The position numbers and the translations under genes were made by a program. Shown in pieces: positions 10,707-19,845 of a stretch of DNA of 64,000 nt. Source of the DNA: Fibrobacter sp. UWB15 (GTDB lineage: Bacteria > Fibrobacterota > Fibrobacteria > Fibrobacterales > Fibrobacteraceae); assembly GCF_900177705.1 (NCBI RefSeq), contig NZ_FXBA01000006.1, positions 1-64,000 of the forward strand. Reading direction: 5' to 3'. The notes below the pieces were generated by a model, which saw only the letters and a list, made by a program, of their open reading frames with translations, had not been told where the DNA came from and made no database searches. Every line of letters starts with the position of its first letter. Position 1 is the stretch's first letter.

Positions 10707-11802
10707 GATTACCATAGGGGCGCTAGTGGCTGTCGCCATTTTCTTTGTGTTGCTGTATGTGGTATTTGAAAAAGTTGATAACAGAGAATCGGTCAAGAAA
10801 ACGGAATCTCAAAAACTCCGTGTAGGCTTTGTCCTTTTAAGTGATACGGCCGATAACGGTTGGAATGAAACGCATTACAAGGGGATAAGGGCGGCATGTG
10901 ATTCCCTTGGTGTGCAAAGGACTTTGACAATCGACATCCCCGAGGAACGAGTGCCCCTTGCAAATGCGGTGAATGCAATGATTGGCGATAGCTTGAAAGT
11001 CATTGTGCTTACCAGTTATAACTATCCCATTTTAATTAGGGACATTATTGAATCTCATCCGGATGTGACATTTTACGGAATCAACTGGGAATTTGATGCT
11101 CCCAACTATAAAGCTTATTTTGCCCGCATTTACCAGGCTCGATACCTAGCGGGAATTGTTGCGGGATCCATGACCGAAACGAATCACGTTGGTTATGTGG
11201 CGGCGATGAAGAATATCCAGGTATATAGGGGCTTGAATGCTTTTATTTTGGGGGTCCAGAGCGTCAATCCGAAAGCGAAAGTATTTGTGCGTTGGACCAA
11301 TTCCTGGAACGAAGGGGAGACGGAAACCGAAAACGCCAATAAGTTGATTGACAGCTCGGGTATTGATGTCATCGCTTTTCACCAAGATAGGGCGTTTATT
11401 ATTGAGGTTGCCGAAAAACGTGGACTTTATTGCATCGGAAATCATGTAGAAAACAATAGATTCTCTCCGAGGATGCTCACCTCTATCGCTATTGATTGGT
11501 CCATTATTTACAAGGACTTTATTCAGGACTACATCCAGAAAAAAGACAACGAAAATATGGATTACTGGATTGGGCTTGAAAAAGATGCCGTTGGACTCGC
11601 TTTCTATTCTAGCGAGGTTCCCGATTCCGTGAAAGCTCTGGTAAATGCGGCCGCAGAGAAAATCAAGACGGGTCACAATGTGTTCTCCGGAAGGATTATG
11701 GATGTCCATGGAGGAATTCGCTCTGAAGAGGGCGAAACCATTGGTGACGAAGTTCTGCACAGCGAAATGAATTGGCTTGTCAAGGGTGCGATTGAACCAT
11801 GA
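10696..11802 (+). CDS. second membrane-anchored BMP/PnrA-family binding protein
   Basis: A 368-aa paralogue of the preceding protein, overlapping it by 11 nt. It has an N-terminal TM anchor ([20 protein letters not shown]) and then a complete Bmp-type domain: [15 protein letters not shown], a [10 protein letters not shown] strand, [20 protein letters not shown] and C-terminal '[20 protein letters not shown]'. Both proteins share a mid-domain F/Y-x-R-IYQ-x-RYL-GIVAG stretch and VRWT(K/N)SWNE, so they arose by duplication. The ligand-facing segments differ between the copies (DRSWGQS versus DNGWNET), suggesting different ligands. Its stop overlaps the ATG of the next kinase by 4 nt, indicating translational coupling and a shared task. 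Confidence 0.85.
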   Translation: MKSRITIGALVAVAIFFVLLYVVFEKVDNRESVKKTESQKLRVGFVLLSDTADNGWNETHYKGIRAACDSLGVQRTLTIDIPEERVPLANAVNAMIGDSLKVIVLTSYNYPILIRDIIESHPDVTFYGINWEFDAPNYKAYFARIYQARYLAGIVAGSMTETNHVGYVAAMKNIQVYRGLNAFILGVQSVNPKAKVFVRWTNSWNEGETETENANKLIDSSGIDVIAFHQDRAFIIEVAEKRGLYCIGNHVENNRFSPRMLTSIAIDWSIIYKDFIQDYIQKKDNENMDYWIGLEKDAVGLAFYSSEVPDSVKALVNAAAEKIKTGHNVFSGRIMDVHGGIRSEEGETIGDEVLHSEMNWLVKGAIEP

Positions 11803-14324
11803 TAAAAAAATTTGGTATAAGGCCCTTAATAGGAATTCTTTTCTTTGTATTGATTCTCCTTTTGGTGGGAGTGTTGCTGCGTGTCAAGTTCTCGAGTTTG
11901 TTCCTGAATTATGCGGAAAAACAGGTGGCGTACCAGGCAGAAAGCTATGCTAATGCCGAAGCGGAACGCCTGTTGCTTGAACTGAAATCCTTGTCGGGTA
12001 TTGCTTCGGGTGTGTCGGCCAATTTGCCCCATGTAGAGAGAATGCTTTCTGTACTGGAAGACCCGAATGGGGAATATTACTATGGTGTTGTTGCGCTGAA
12101 TGGCAAAATCGTCTATAGCGGCGATACCGCGCAAATCAATGCTTCGGATTTTAAGGGCATTTCGGAATCGTTCCATGGAGCGCGATTCATCAGTTATTCC
12201 AAGGGGACGGGGCTTATGTTCTCGGCTCCTGTATACAGCGGAAAAAATATCAAGTACGTGTTGTTCCGTATGTACAAGGAAGAAACGGTTGTCAAGAATT
12301 TTGGAGTAGTGTGTTACGGGGGTAAAGGCTATGCGGCTATTTGGGGGTCAAACGATTCCATTATTGTCAAGTCTCCTAACGATTCCTTAGGGACCGATTT
12401 GCTGTGGGGCGAAAATGGGTACGGTGCGGTTCGTGATAAACTGTATAACGGATTGAATGTGTCTATTGCCGCTGCGACTAATTGGGAAGTAGAAGATACG
12501 GAATACTATTACTTTGTGGCAGAACTTAAACTGCCGGGAGTTTCTTTGCGGGGCGTGGTGCCTGCCAGCGAGGTGGCCTCAGAAAAAGACAGTATTTCGT
12601 TCTTGATTCTTTGGGTGTTCGGCCTTTTGATTTTCATGTTTACCATTGCAATGGTTTATGTGGTGCTTTCTGAAAAGAAGGCGCGCGAAAACAAGGAATT
12701 GATTCGCGAAAAGGAAAACGCTGAAAGTGCGAGCAAGGCAAAAAGTATATTCCTGGCCAACATGAGTCATGAAATCCGCACGCCGATTAACGGAATTCTA
12801 GGTATGGATTCCATGCTCTTGAAGGAATGCAAAGATGAAACCCTGCGGGATTATGCCTTGAATATTCAGAGTGCAGGCCAGACGTTGCTTTCTCTGATTA
12901 ACGACATTTTGGATATCTCCAAAATCGAATCAGGAAAAATGGAAATTTTGCCTGTTACGTATAGCGTATTTACGGTCTTGAATGACTGCTACAACATGGT
13001 TGCTGTTCGTGCCAAGGATAAAAACCTGGAACTGGTAATGGATATTTCACCCGAAATCCCGACGGCGTTGTTCGGTGACGAAGTCCGCATTAGACAGGTG
13101 GTCAACAACTTGCTTTCGAATGCGGTCAAGTACACGAACGAAGGTTCGGTTACGCTTTCTGTCTGGGCTGAAAAGGTCGATGTCGATCCGATGCAGGGCG
13201 ACAATACTAGCCGTGTGGAACTCTTTATACAGGTGAAGGATACGGGTATCGGTATTCGCGAAAAAGATCGCGAAAAATTATTTGCCGACTTTGTGCGACT
13301 CGATGAAAAACGCAACCGTAACATTGAAGGGACAGGCCTCGGACTGAATTTGACCAAGCAACTGTTGGATATGATGGGTGGTACCATCGAGGTTGAAAGT
13401 ACTTACGGTGTAGGGTCTGTCTTTACAGTATGCCTGTTGCAGCAAGTCAGCGATGAAAAACCCCTTGGCGATTTTGAAAAGCTCTATAGGCAACACGTGA
13501 ATGTGGTGGATGCCGCGCAAGAAAGGTTTGAAGCGCCCGAGGCGAAAATCTTGGTGGTTGACGACGTGCAAATGAACCTGAAGGTTTTTGTAGGCCTTTT
13601 GAAAGGCTCCAAGATTCAAATTGATACGGCGATGAATGGCGCCGAAGCTTTGGAGTTCATACAAAACAAACGTTACGATGTCATTTTCCTGGATCACATG
13701 ATGCCGGTCATGGATGGCGTGGAAGCATTCCGCCGCATGAAAAAGCTGGAGAAGAATCCGAATGCCAATACTCCGGTAGTGATGCTGACCGCAAATGCCG
13801 TGGCAGAAGCCCGCAATGGCTATATGGATGAAGGCTTCTCGGATTACATGGCGAAACCGATCCGCGAGGAAGTCTTGCTCGCGACACTAAAAAAATTCCT
13901 GTCTAAGGAATTGGTCAAGATTATTGGAGAAGAAAAGCTTGATGAACCTCTCAAGGTCACAGAACCCAAGTCGCAGTTGGCTCTGTCAGATTTCTTGGAT
14001 ACGGCAACAGGCCTTGCTTATTGTATGAATGACAAGAAGTTCTATAAAGAAATGCTTGACGAATATGTAAAAAGTGAAAAGACTGCAGAACTAAAGGAAT
14101 ACTTTGAAAATGGCAACTTGGAGTATTACCGCATTACGGTTCACGCTGTAAAAAGCACCTCTCTTACAATCGGAGCAATCAAAGTTTATGAAGATGCCAA
14201 GGCACTTGAATTGGCTTGCAAAGAAAACAACCTGAATTTCGTGAAGCAAAATCACGAAGCTTTCATGGAAGAGTACAAGTCGCTTATTCGTGGAATTCAG
14301 TCGGGCTGCCTCAATTTGGATTAA
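11799..14324 (+). CDS. hybrid histidine kinase with extracellular sensor (HisKA-HATPase-REC-Hpt)
   Basis: An 841-aa hybrid kinase. Two hydrophobic segments (about 8-30 and 266-292) bracket a ~235-residue extracytoplasmic region of Cache-like look (inference from size and placement only). The cytoplasmic part has HisKA with H324 (NMSHEIRTP), HATPase motifs [16 protein letters not shown] and GTGLGL, a receiver with D632 ([10 protein letters not shown]), and Hpt with H782 (VHAVKST). It is coupled by a 4-nt ATGA overlap to the upstream BMP gene. It strongly resembles the kinase at 7379 over the whole transmitter and relay region, but its input half is unrelated, so the two kinases probably take different signals into the same relay. 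Confidence 0.92.
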   Translation: MIKKFGIRPLIGILFFVLILLLVGVLLRVKFSSLFLNYAEKQVAYQAESYANAEAERLLLELKSLSGIASGVSANLPHVERMLSVLEDPNGEYYYGVVALNGKIVYSGDTAQINASDFKGISESFHGARFISYSKGTGLMFSAPVYSGKNIKYVLFRMYKEETVVKNFGVVCYGGKGYAAIWGSNDSIIVKSPNDSLGTDLLWGENGYGAVRDKLYNGLNVSIAAATNWEVEDTEYYYFVAELKLPGVSLRGVVPASEVASEKDSISFLILWVFGLLIFMFTIAMVYVVLSEKKARENKELIREKENAESASKAKSIFLANMSHEIRTPINGILGMDSMLLKECKDETLRDYALNIQSAGQTLLSLINDILDISKIESGKMEILPVTYSVFTVLNDCYNMVAVRAKDKNLELVMDISPEIPTALFGDEVRIRQVVNNLLSNAVKYTNEGSVTLSVWAEKVDVDPMQGDNTSRVELFIQVKDTGIGIREKDREKLFADFVRLDEKRNRNIEGTGLGLNLTKQLLDMMGGTIEVESTYGVGSVFTVCLLQQVSDEKPLGDFEKLYRQHVNVVDAAQERFEAPEAKILVVDDVQMNLKVFVGLLKGSKIQIDTAMNGAEALEFIQNKRYDVIFLDHMMPVMDGVEAFRRMKKLEKNPNANTPVVMLTANAVAEARNGYMDEGFSDYMAKPIREEVLLATLKKFLSKELVKIIGEEKLDEPLKVTEPKSQLALSDFLDTATGLAYCMNDKKFYKEMLDEYVKSEKTAELKEYFENGNLEYYRITVHAVKSTSLTIGAIKVYEDAKALELACKENNLNFVKQNHEAFMEEYKSLIRGIQSGCLNLD

Positions 14325-14395
14325 CGAATACGGTTTGCGAACTTGCAAAGACAATTTTGTTGAATTAAATTTCGTCTTACAACAGGAAGGTGTAT

Positions 14396-15397
14396 ATGAG
14401 AACTATTCTTAAATTTGGCTTAATTGCCACTTGTGTCCTGACTGCAAATACCTTTGCTCAGGATTTCTGTAATACGACAACCCATAGCGGTGAATCCGTG
14501 GAAGTGTCTACGAACGAGGTCGGTACTATCGGTAACGTTGGTTACGAACTCTGGAACGAAGGCGGCAATGGTGGTTCTGCGACGTTCTACGCCGACGGCT
14601 CCTTCAATTGCAAAATGACCGGCGCCAAGGACTATCTGTGCCGCACGGGTCTTGCTTTCAATAGCGACAAGACTCACGAAGAAATCGGCCACATGAAGGC
14701 GGACTTCAAGCTGGTCAAGAGCGGGCTCTCTGGAATCGATTATTCCTATATCGGCATTTACGGCTGGACCCGTGAACCTCTGGTGGAATGGTACATTGTG
14801 GATAACACCGGTAGCCAGTATATGCCGGGCGACTGGGTTGCTCAGGGAGCTTCTGCAAAGAATCATGGCGTGTTTGAAATCGATGGTGCTCAGTATACGG
14901 TTTATGAAGGTGACCGCACCTCTTATTCCATCGATGGCGACAATAAATACTTTAAGCAGTATTTCAGCGTCCGTAAGTCAAAGCGCGATTGCGGTACTAT
15001 TGACATTACCGCTCACTTCAAGAAGTGGGAAGAACTTGGCATGAAAATGGGCAAGATGCACGAAGCCAAGATTCTCGGCGAAGCCGGAAGCAATAGCGGT
15101 GCAAATGCCAAGGGTGAATATGACTTCCCCTATGCCAAGGTTTATATCGAAGGTGCGGAACAGTCCAGCTCTTCTGCTGAACCTGAATCCAGCAGCTCGA
15201 CGGAGGCTATCAAGGGTATTCGTTCTATGACTGTCGGTAACAATACGTCGCTCGTGTTTGACGCTCAGGGCAAGTACCTCGGCTCCTTTGAAACGGCTGA
15301 CGCAGAAACCTTGAATGCGGCAATCAAGGCCAAGTACAATTCCGGCGTTTACATGGTGAAACAGGATCGCGCTTTCCGTAGTATTTCGGTGAAGTAG
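14396..15397 (+). CDS. GH11 endo-beta-1,4-xylanase with Ser linker and C-terminal sorting-like tail
   Basis: Start 14396 follows AGGAAGG at 84-90 of the same line (14384-14390); an in-frame GTG at 14390 lies inside that SD. The 333-aa product has a signal peptide ending near TFAQ, then a GH11 jelly-roll domain (about 20-250). Catalytic glutamates are E131 (nucleophile, PLVEWYIV) and E229 (acid/base, LGEAGSNSG). A short Ser-rich linker (SSSSAEPESSSS) follows, and ~60 C-terminal residues end in VYMVKQDRAFRSISVK, similar to T9SS sorting tails. It cleaves internal bonds of xylan outside the cell. A Rho-independent terminator follows. It sits after the sensory operon with a 71-nt gap containing a TAnnTTTC box, so it is probably its own transcript. 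Confidence 0.93.
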   Translation: MRTILKFGLIATCVLTANTFAQDFCNTTTHSGESVEVSTNEVGTIGNVGYELWNEGGNGGSATFYADGSFNCKMTGAKDYLCRTGLAFNSDKTHEEIGHMKADFKLVKSGLSGIDYSYIGIYGWTREPLVEWYIVDNTGSQYMPGDWVAQGASAKNHGVFEIDGAQYTVYEGDRTSYSIDGDNKYFKQYFSVRKSKRDCGTIDITAHFKKWEELGMKMGKMHEAKILGEAGSNSGANAKGEYDFPYAKVYIEGAEQSSSSAEPESSSSTEAIKGIRSMTVGNNTSLVFDAQGKYLGSFETADAETLNAAIKAKYNSGVYMVKQDRAFRSISVK

Positions 15398-15417
15398 TTC
15401 GATTCATAGTGAATTTG

Positions 15418-15448
15418 AAAAAGCCTCTCCTGCGGGGGAGGCTTTTTT
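15418..15448 (+). terminator. Rho-independent terminator after the GH11 gene
   Basis: A GC-rich stem GCCTC/GAGGC flanked by A and T runs (AAAA...TTTTTT) starts 20 nt after the xylanase stop codon. The flanking A/T run makes it potentially active on both strands, so it can also serve the convergent ybaK-like gene. Confidence 0.8.
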
Positions 15449-15465
15449 ATGCTTGAAATGCTCGC

Positions 15466-15966
15466 TTAATCTTCGGGGGCTTCGGGCGGGACTCGCGCGA
15501 TTACGCCCACGGTGGCGCGGGTCGCCTTTACGAGGTCGGCGGGTGCAACTTTCAGTTGCAATCCGCGTTCACCTGCACTTACATAGATGTAAGGAAAATT
15601 CATCGCGGTTTCGTGAATGAAAATCGGAAAATTCTTTTTGAGGCCGAGCGGGCTGCAACCGCCGCGAATGTAGCCGGTGAGCGGCGTCAAATCCTTGAGC
15701 GGGACGGTGTCGATTTTCTTGTTGCCGCTCACCTTGGCGGCCCCCTTCAGGTCCACTTCGAGGTTGCCCGGTACCACACAAATTAAGTAGCCGATCTTGT
15801 CGCCGTGAACAAGTATGGTCTTGAAAACTTGGTTGATGTCTTCGCCGAGGCTGTCGGCCACGTGTTGTGCTCCCAGGTCGTTTTCGTCGACCTTGTAGGG
15901 GATGAGTTCGTAAGAAATTTTTTGGCGGTCCAGGATTCTCGCCGCATTCGTCTTCTTGATTTCCAT
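15466..15966 (-). CDS. ybaK: YbaK/EbsC-type Cys-tRNA(Pro) deacylase
   Basis: A 166-aa protein of the YbaK/aminoacyl-tRNA editing family, which hydrolyses mischarged Cys-tRNA(Pro) in the cytoplasm. Family features seen: the N-terminal 'TNAARILDRQKISYEL', the core 'VFKTILVHGDK...CVVPGN', the conserved Lys in 'DLKGAAKVSGNKKI', and 'TGYIRGGCSPLGLKK' in the substrate pocket. Length is typical. A TATATTTA box lies only 4 nt upstream of ATG and there is no SD, so translation from a leaderless mRNA is likely. Its position between the terminators of two unrelated genes suggests a monocistronic unit. Confidence 0.9.
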   Translation of the reverse strand: MEIKKTNAARILDRQKISYELIPYKVDENDLGAQHVADSLGEDINQVFKTILVHGDKIGYLICVVPGNLEVDLKGAAKVSGNKKIDTVPLKDLTPLTGYIRGGCSPLGLKKNFPIFIHETAMNFPYIYVSAGERGLQLKVAPADLVKATRATVGVIARVPPEAPED

Positions 15967-15970
15967 ATTT

Positions 15971-15978
15971 TAAATATA
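15971..15978 (-). promoter_or_regulatory. promoter box TATATTTA directly before ybaK start
   Basis: On the minus strand TATATTTA is separated from the ATG by 4 nt. If it acts as a -10/-7 box the transcript starts at or next to the ATG. The box also sits 4 nt downstream of the glgP terminator hairpin. Confidence 0.5.
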
Positions 15979-15982
15979 AAAA

Positions 15983-16004
15983 TCCCGCGACTTTCATCGC
16001 GGGA
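15983..16004 (-). terminator. terminator after glgP
   Basis: A perfect 8-bp stem TCCCGCGA/TCGCGGGA with a 6-nt loop is followed on the minus strand by ATTTTTA. A T-run on the other side makes it possibly bidirectional. The minus T-run merges into the ybaK promoter box. Confidence 0.75.
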
Positions 16005-16078
16005 CTTTTTAATGTCATAAGGTATAGGTAATAGGCCTTGGTTCTAGAATCACTGCCTACTGTTAACTGCCTACTAAA

Positions 16079-18553
16079 CTACAGCTTGATGCTGCAGCCT
16101 TTGACGTTCCAGATTTCTTCGGCGTACTGCTTGATGGTACGGTCAGAGCTGAACTTGCCCATGCGAGCGACGTTGAGGATTGCCTTTTCAGCCCAGGTCT
16201 TCTTGTCCAAGTATTCCTCGGCGACTCTCTTCTGCATATCCACGTAGCTGCGGAAGTCTGCGCAGAGCAGGTAGTTGTCGTTGGTGAGGAGCTTGTCTGC
16301 AATGTGCTTGAACAGGTCCGGACGATCCGGGCTGAAGAAGCCGGATGCAATCAGGTCGATCACGCGGCGGAGATCGTCGTCGTGTTCGTAGAAGTCGCGC
16401 GGACGGTAGCCCTTGGCGAGGAGGTCGGTCACTTCTTCCACGGTGAGGCCGAAGATAAAGATGTTGTCGTCGCCGACTTCTTCCTTCATTTCGACGTTGG
16501 CGCCGTCGAGCGTGCCGATGGTGAGTGCGCCGTTCAAGGCGAACTTCATGTTACCGGTACCGGAAGCTTCGGTGCCTGCGGTCGAAATCTGTTCGGAGAG
16601 GTCTGCGGCCGGAATAATCTTTTCGGCGAAAGACACACGGTAGTTCTCGAGGAACACCATCTTGAGCTTGCCCTTGCAAACCGGATCGGCATCGATGATG
16701 GCGGCCACGGCGTTGGCAAGACGGATGATCTGCTTGGCCATCCAGTAACCCGGAGCGGCCTTACCACCGATCATGATGGTACGCGGCATGATTTCCTTGC
16801 CGTCCTTCAGCTGGATGTACAGGTGAATGGCATGCAGGATGTTCAGGAGCTGGCGCTTGTATTCGTGGATACGCTTGACCTGCACGTCGAAGAACGTGTT
16901 CACGTCGACATCCACGCCCTGCGTTGCCTTGAGGTACTTGGCGAGGCGTTCCTTGTTCTGCTTCTTGACGGCCATGAATTCCTTCTGGAACTTGGCGTCC
17001 TTCGCAAACTTTTCGAGCTTCCTCAGTTCGTCGAGGTCCTTGACCCAGCCTTCGCCGATCTTGGAAGAAATGAGTTCGGACATAGCCGGGTTAGCCTTGC
17101 GGACCCAGCGACGCGGCGTGACGCCGTTCGTCTTGTTGTTGAACTTTTCAGGCCACAGTTCGTAGAAGTCCTTGAAGAGCGTGGTTTTCAAGAGGTCGGA
17201 GTGGAGTGCTGCCACACCGTTCACGGCGAACGAACCCACGATGGAGAGGTAAGCCATGCGGACCATCTTGCAGCCGCCTTCTTCGATGAGGCTCATGCGG
17301 GCAAGGCGAGCGTTGTCGCCGGGCCACTTGAGGGACACCTGACGGAGGAAACGAGCGTTGATTTCGTAAATAATCTGGAGGTGACGCGGCAACAGCTTTT
17401 CGAAGAGGCTGACCGGCCACTTTTCGAGAGCTTCGGGCATCAGGGTGTGGTTCGTGTAGGCAAACGTGTGCGTCACGATTTCCCAAGCTTCGTCCCATTC
17501 CAGGTTTTCTTCGTCGAGGAGGATGCGCATCATTTCGGCGATAGAGATGGCCGGGTGCGTGTCGTTCAGCTGGATAGCGACCTTTTCGGGGAACACCTTC
17601 CATTCGCCTTCGTGGAGTTTCTTGAAGCGGCGGATGATGTCCTGCAGAGATGCAGAGCAGAGGAAGTACTGCTGCTTGAGGCGCAGTTCCTTACCGTTCA
17701 TGGAAGCGTCGTTCGGGTAGAGCACCTTGGAAATGGTTTCGGAAAGTTCCATGTCCTGCACGGCGGCGATGTAGTCACCGTTGTTGAAGTAGCTGAGGCC
17801 GAAGTCGTCGGTGGACTTCGCGCTCCAGAGGCGCAGGTTGTTCACGGTGTTGTTCTTGTAACCCGGAATCGGAGTGTCGTAGGGGAGGGCGAGCACGTAG
17901 TCCTTGGTTTCCCAACGGTTGCGGAGCTTGCCCTTTTCGTCCATCCAGCTCACGACGTAGCCGTACATCGGAACTTTGACTTCGTTCGACGGACGGGCGA
18001 TTTCCCACGGGTTGGTGAGGCGCAGCCAGTTATCCGGCTGTTCTTCCTGTTCGCCGTTCACGATCTTCTGGCTGAACATACCGTATTCATAGCGGATGCC
18101 CATACCGGTAGCCGGGAGTTCGAGCGTGGCCATGGAATCGAGGAAGCAAGCGGCCAGGCGGCCGAGACCACCGTTACCGAGACCTGCGTCAACTTCCTGT
18201 TCGCGGAGTTCTTCGAGAGTCATGCCGAGTTCGTCAAGAGCTTCGGTCACGGCGCTTTCGACGTCGAGGTTCAGAACGGAGTTGCCGAGGGTACGGCCAA
18301 TCAAAAATTCGAGGGACAGGTAGTAGACGCGCTTCACGTCTTTCTGGTAGTAGGTTTCCTGCGTCTTGATCCAGCGGTCAACCAAGCGGTCGCGCACGGC
18401 GTATGCCACGGCGAGGAACTTTTCGTGGTCGGTCACGGTCGCGCTGTTACGGGCGAGCGTGTGGTGGATGTGGTCGGTAAAGGCCTTACGGAAGGATTCC
18501 GCGTCGTTACCGAGCACGGTCACTTCTTCTGCTTTTTTGAATGTTTTTGCCAT
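16079..18553 (-). CDS. glgP: glycogen/alpha-glucan phosphorylase
   Basis: An 824-aa glycosyltransferase family 35 phosphorylase, full length. It releases glucose-1-phosphate from glycogen or maltodextrin in the cytoplasm. The PLP-site region is EASGTGNMKFALNGALTIG with Schiff-base lysine K670. N-terminal 'YYLSLEFLIGRTLGN', 'GLGNGGLGRLAACFLDS' and 'IHEYKRQLLN' are also diagnostic. The start at 18553 follows an AGGA element. It is divergent from the histidine-phosphatase lipoprotein gene (119-nt gap) and ends before a strong terminator. With the probable glgE end at the right edge it indicates active storage-glucan metabolism. Glycogen versus maltodextrin preference cannot be read from sequence. 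Confidence 0.96.
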   Translation of the reverse strand: MAKTFKKAEEVTVLGNDAESFRKAFTDHIHHTLARNSATVTDHEKFLAVAYAVRDRLVDRWIKTQETYYQKDVKRVYYLSLEFLIGRTLGNSVLNLDVESAVTEALDELGMTLEELREQEVDAGLGNGGLGRLAACFLDSMATLELPATGMGIRYEYGMFSQKIVNGEQEEQPDNWLRLTNPWEIARPSNEVKVPMYGYVVSWMDEKGKLRNRWETKDYVLALPYDTPIPGYKNNTVNNLRLWSAKSTDDFGLSYFNNGDYIAAVQDMELSETISKVLYPNDASMNGKELRLKQQYFLCSASLQDIIRRFKKLHEGEWKVFPEKVAIQLNDTHPAISIAEMMRILLDEENLEWDEAWEIVTHTFAYTNHTLMPEALEKWPVSLFEKLLPRHLQIIYEINARFLRQVSLKWPGDNARLARMSLIEEGGCKMVRMAYLSIVGSFAVNGVAALHSDLLKTTLFKDFYELWPEKFNNKTNGVTPRRWVRKANPAMSELISSKIGEGWVKDLDELRKLEKFAKDAKFQKEFMAVKKQNKERLAKYLKATQGVDVDVNTFFDVQVKRIHEYKRQLLNILHAIHLYIQLKDGKEIMPRTIMIGGKAAPGYWMAKQIIRLANAVAAIIDADPVCKGKLKMVFLENYRVSFAEKIIPAADLSEQISTAGTEASGTGNMKFALNGALTIGTLDGANVEMKEEVGDDNIFIFGLTVEEVTDLLAKGYRPRDFYEHDDDLRRVIDLIASGFFSPDRPDLFKHIADKLLTNDNYLLCADFRSYVDMQKRVAEEYLDKKTWAEKAILNVARMGKFSSDRTIKQYAEEIWNVKGCSIKL

Positions 18554-18672
18554 AAGACGGTCCTATGGGTTAGGGTTAAAATTTTACACCATTAAGTTTA
18601 GAAATATTTACGGGTTTTGTGTGGAGCAAATAGTTAAATTAGGGGAATAGATAATAAACTAGAGGAAAAACG

Positions 18673-19827
18673 ATGAATATGAAAAAATTTATTGCCGGCA
18701 AAGCTTTTCCTATGATTTGTGCAGCCTTTATTTCTGTTGTTATTGCAGGTTGTGGTGACGATTCTTCCAATTCTACGCCGGCAGCTCCCGAAACGACGAC
18801 TCCGGCGGTGACTCCGACTGATTCGACTGCAACGAACCCTGTTACAGATCCTGTAACAGACCCGGCCACAAATCCTTCTGACCCGTCTACCAATCCGACG
18901 ACGACGGATCCGATTACTGACCCGGCTACCAATCCGACCGATCCTGTAACGAACCCGGAAATTCCGACGGATACGGCGACGACTCCGACTGATCCTGTTG
19001 TCAATCCGGACCCTGCAACAACGGTGTCTTCTTTCAATCGCGATCCGGCTGCCGCTAATTTGGCCGTTACTCCCGATAGCACAGGCTTCTTTGATGTAGG
19101 AGACGTGTACAAGGCGGTACCTGCGACATCGAAGTTGGTGTTCGTGATGCGTCATGCCGAACGCGAAACTAGCGAAGGTCAGGAATCCCTTTTGACTGAA
19201 AAGGGTGTGGAACAGGCCTTGAGCGTAGGCGCGAAGCTTGCCGGTGGCGATGAATCCTTCTATTACTCTTCGACTGATTTTATCCGTACCCGCACGACGG
19301 CAGAAAACATTGCTAAGGGCCGCGGCGAAACGGGCGTTGAAGTGGTTACTTGGGAAGGTATCAATGGTGGCTACTTCTTGAAGGTCCCTTCTGATACCAT
19401 GGACGCCTTTGTCAGAAACCGTGGCGGTTCCTGGAAGTTCATTTCTTCTTGGGCTTACGACGATCCGAATCCGTCTCGATTCACCAAGGACAAGATTCCG
19501 GAATACTTGTACGAGCTGATGCCGCGTGGCGACCAGTTCGTGAACGAAGTAATCTTGGCAAATCTGCCGAACTGGAAGCGTGTGAGTGTGTTGATTTCTC
19601 ATGACCTTTTGATTGAGCCGTTGATTGCCTATGCCTCAAACAGAACGGTTGACTTGAAGTTCTTTGAAAGCGGCAAGTGGGCCAATTATCTTTCCGGTAT
19701 CGCTATCGTCGTGGACGAGGCAAATCTCGTGACGCTTCTGCCGATTCGTGGAATTGACTTGGGCTACATGTATACCGAAAAGCATCAGGCTACGCTTGAT
19801 TCTCTCGCCGCTCTGCAGAACCCGTAG
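18673..19827 (+). CDS. lipoprotein histidine phosphatase with TDPVT-rich linker
   Basis: A 384-aa exported protein. It has a lipoprotein signal with lipobox VIAGC (C27) and then ~90 residues of Thr/Pro/Asp/Asn-rich low-complexity repeats (variants of TDPVTDPATNP), presumably a wall or surface spacer. The C-terminal ~240 residues are a branch-1 histidine phosphatase domain: catalytic H161 in the MRHAERE motif (RHA instead of the common RHG), conserved Arg in TRTTAENI, and the second His H310 in LISHD. Family members act on phosphate esters; the substrate here is unknown. An SD (GAGG) lies 7 nt before ATG 18673. The next gene begins 18 nt downstream, so they may be cotranscribed. Confidence 0.85.
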   Translation: MNMKKFIAGKAFPMICAAFISVVIAGCGDDSSNSTPAAPETTTPAVTPTDSTATNPVTDPVTDPATNPSDPSTNPTTTDPITDPATNPTDPVTNPEIPTDTATTPTDPVVNPDPATTVSSFNRDPAAANLAVTPDSTGFFDVGDVYKAVPATSKLVFVMRHAERETSEGQESLLTEKGVEQALSVGAKLAGGDESFYYSSTDFIRTRTTAENIAKGRGETGVEVVTWEGINGGYFLKVPSDTMDAFVRNRGGSWKFISSWAYDDPNPSRFTKDKIPEYLYELMPRGDQFVNEVILANLPNWKRVSVLISHDLLIEPLIAYASNRTVDLKFFESGKWANYLSGIAIVVDEANLVTLLPIRGIDLGYMYTEKHQATLDSLAALQNP

Positions 19828-19845
19828 AATTCTCGGTTTATAGCG

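Noticed and set aside
16304..18595. Long plus-strand open frame (763 codons) across glgP
   Set aside because: It is antisense to a full-length phosphorylase with catalytic motifs; the composition (Val/Glu/His-rich, no domains) is that of a shadow frame caused by biased codon use.
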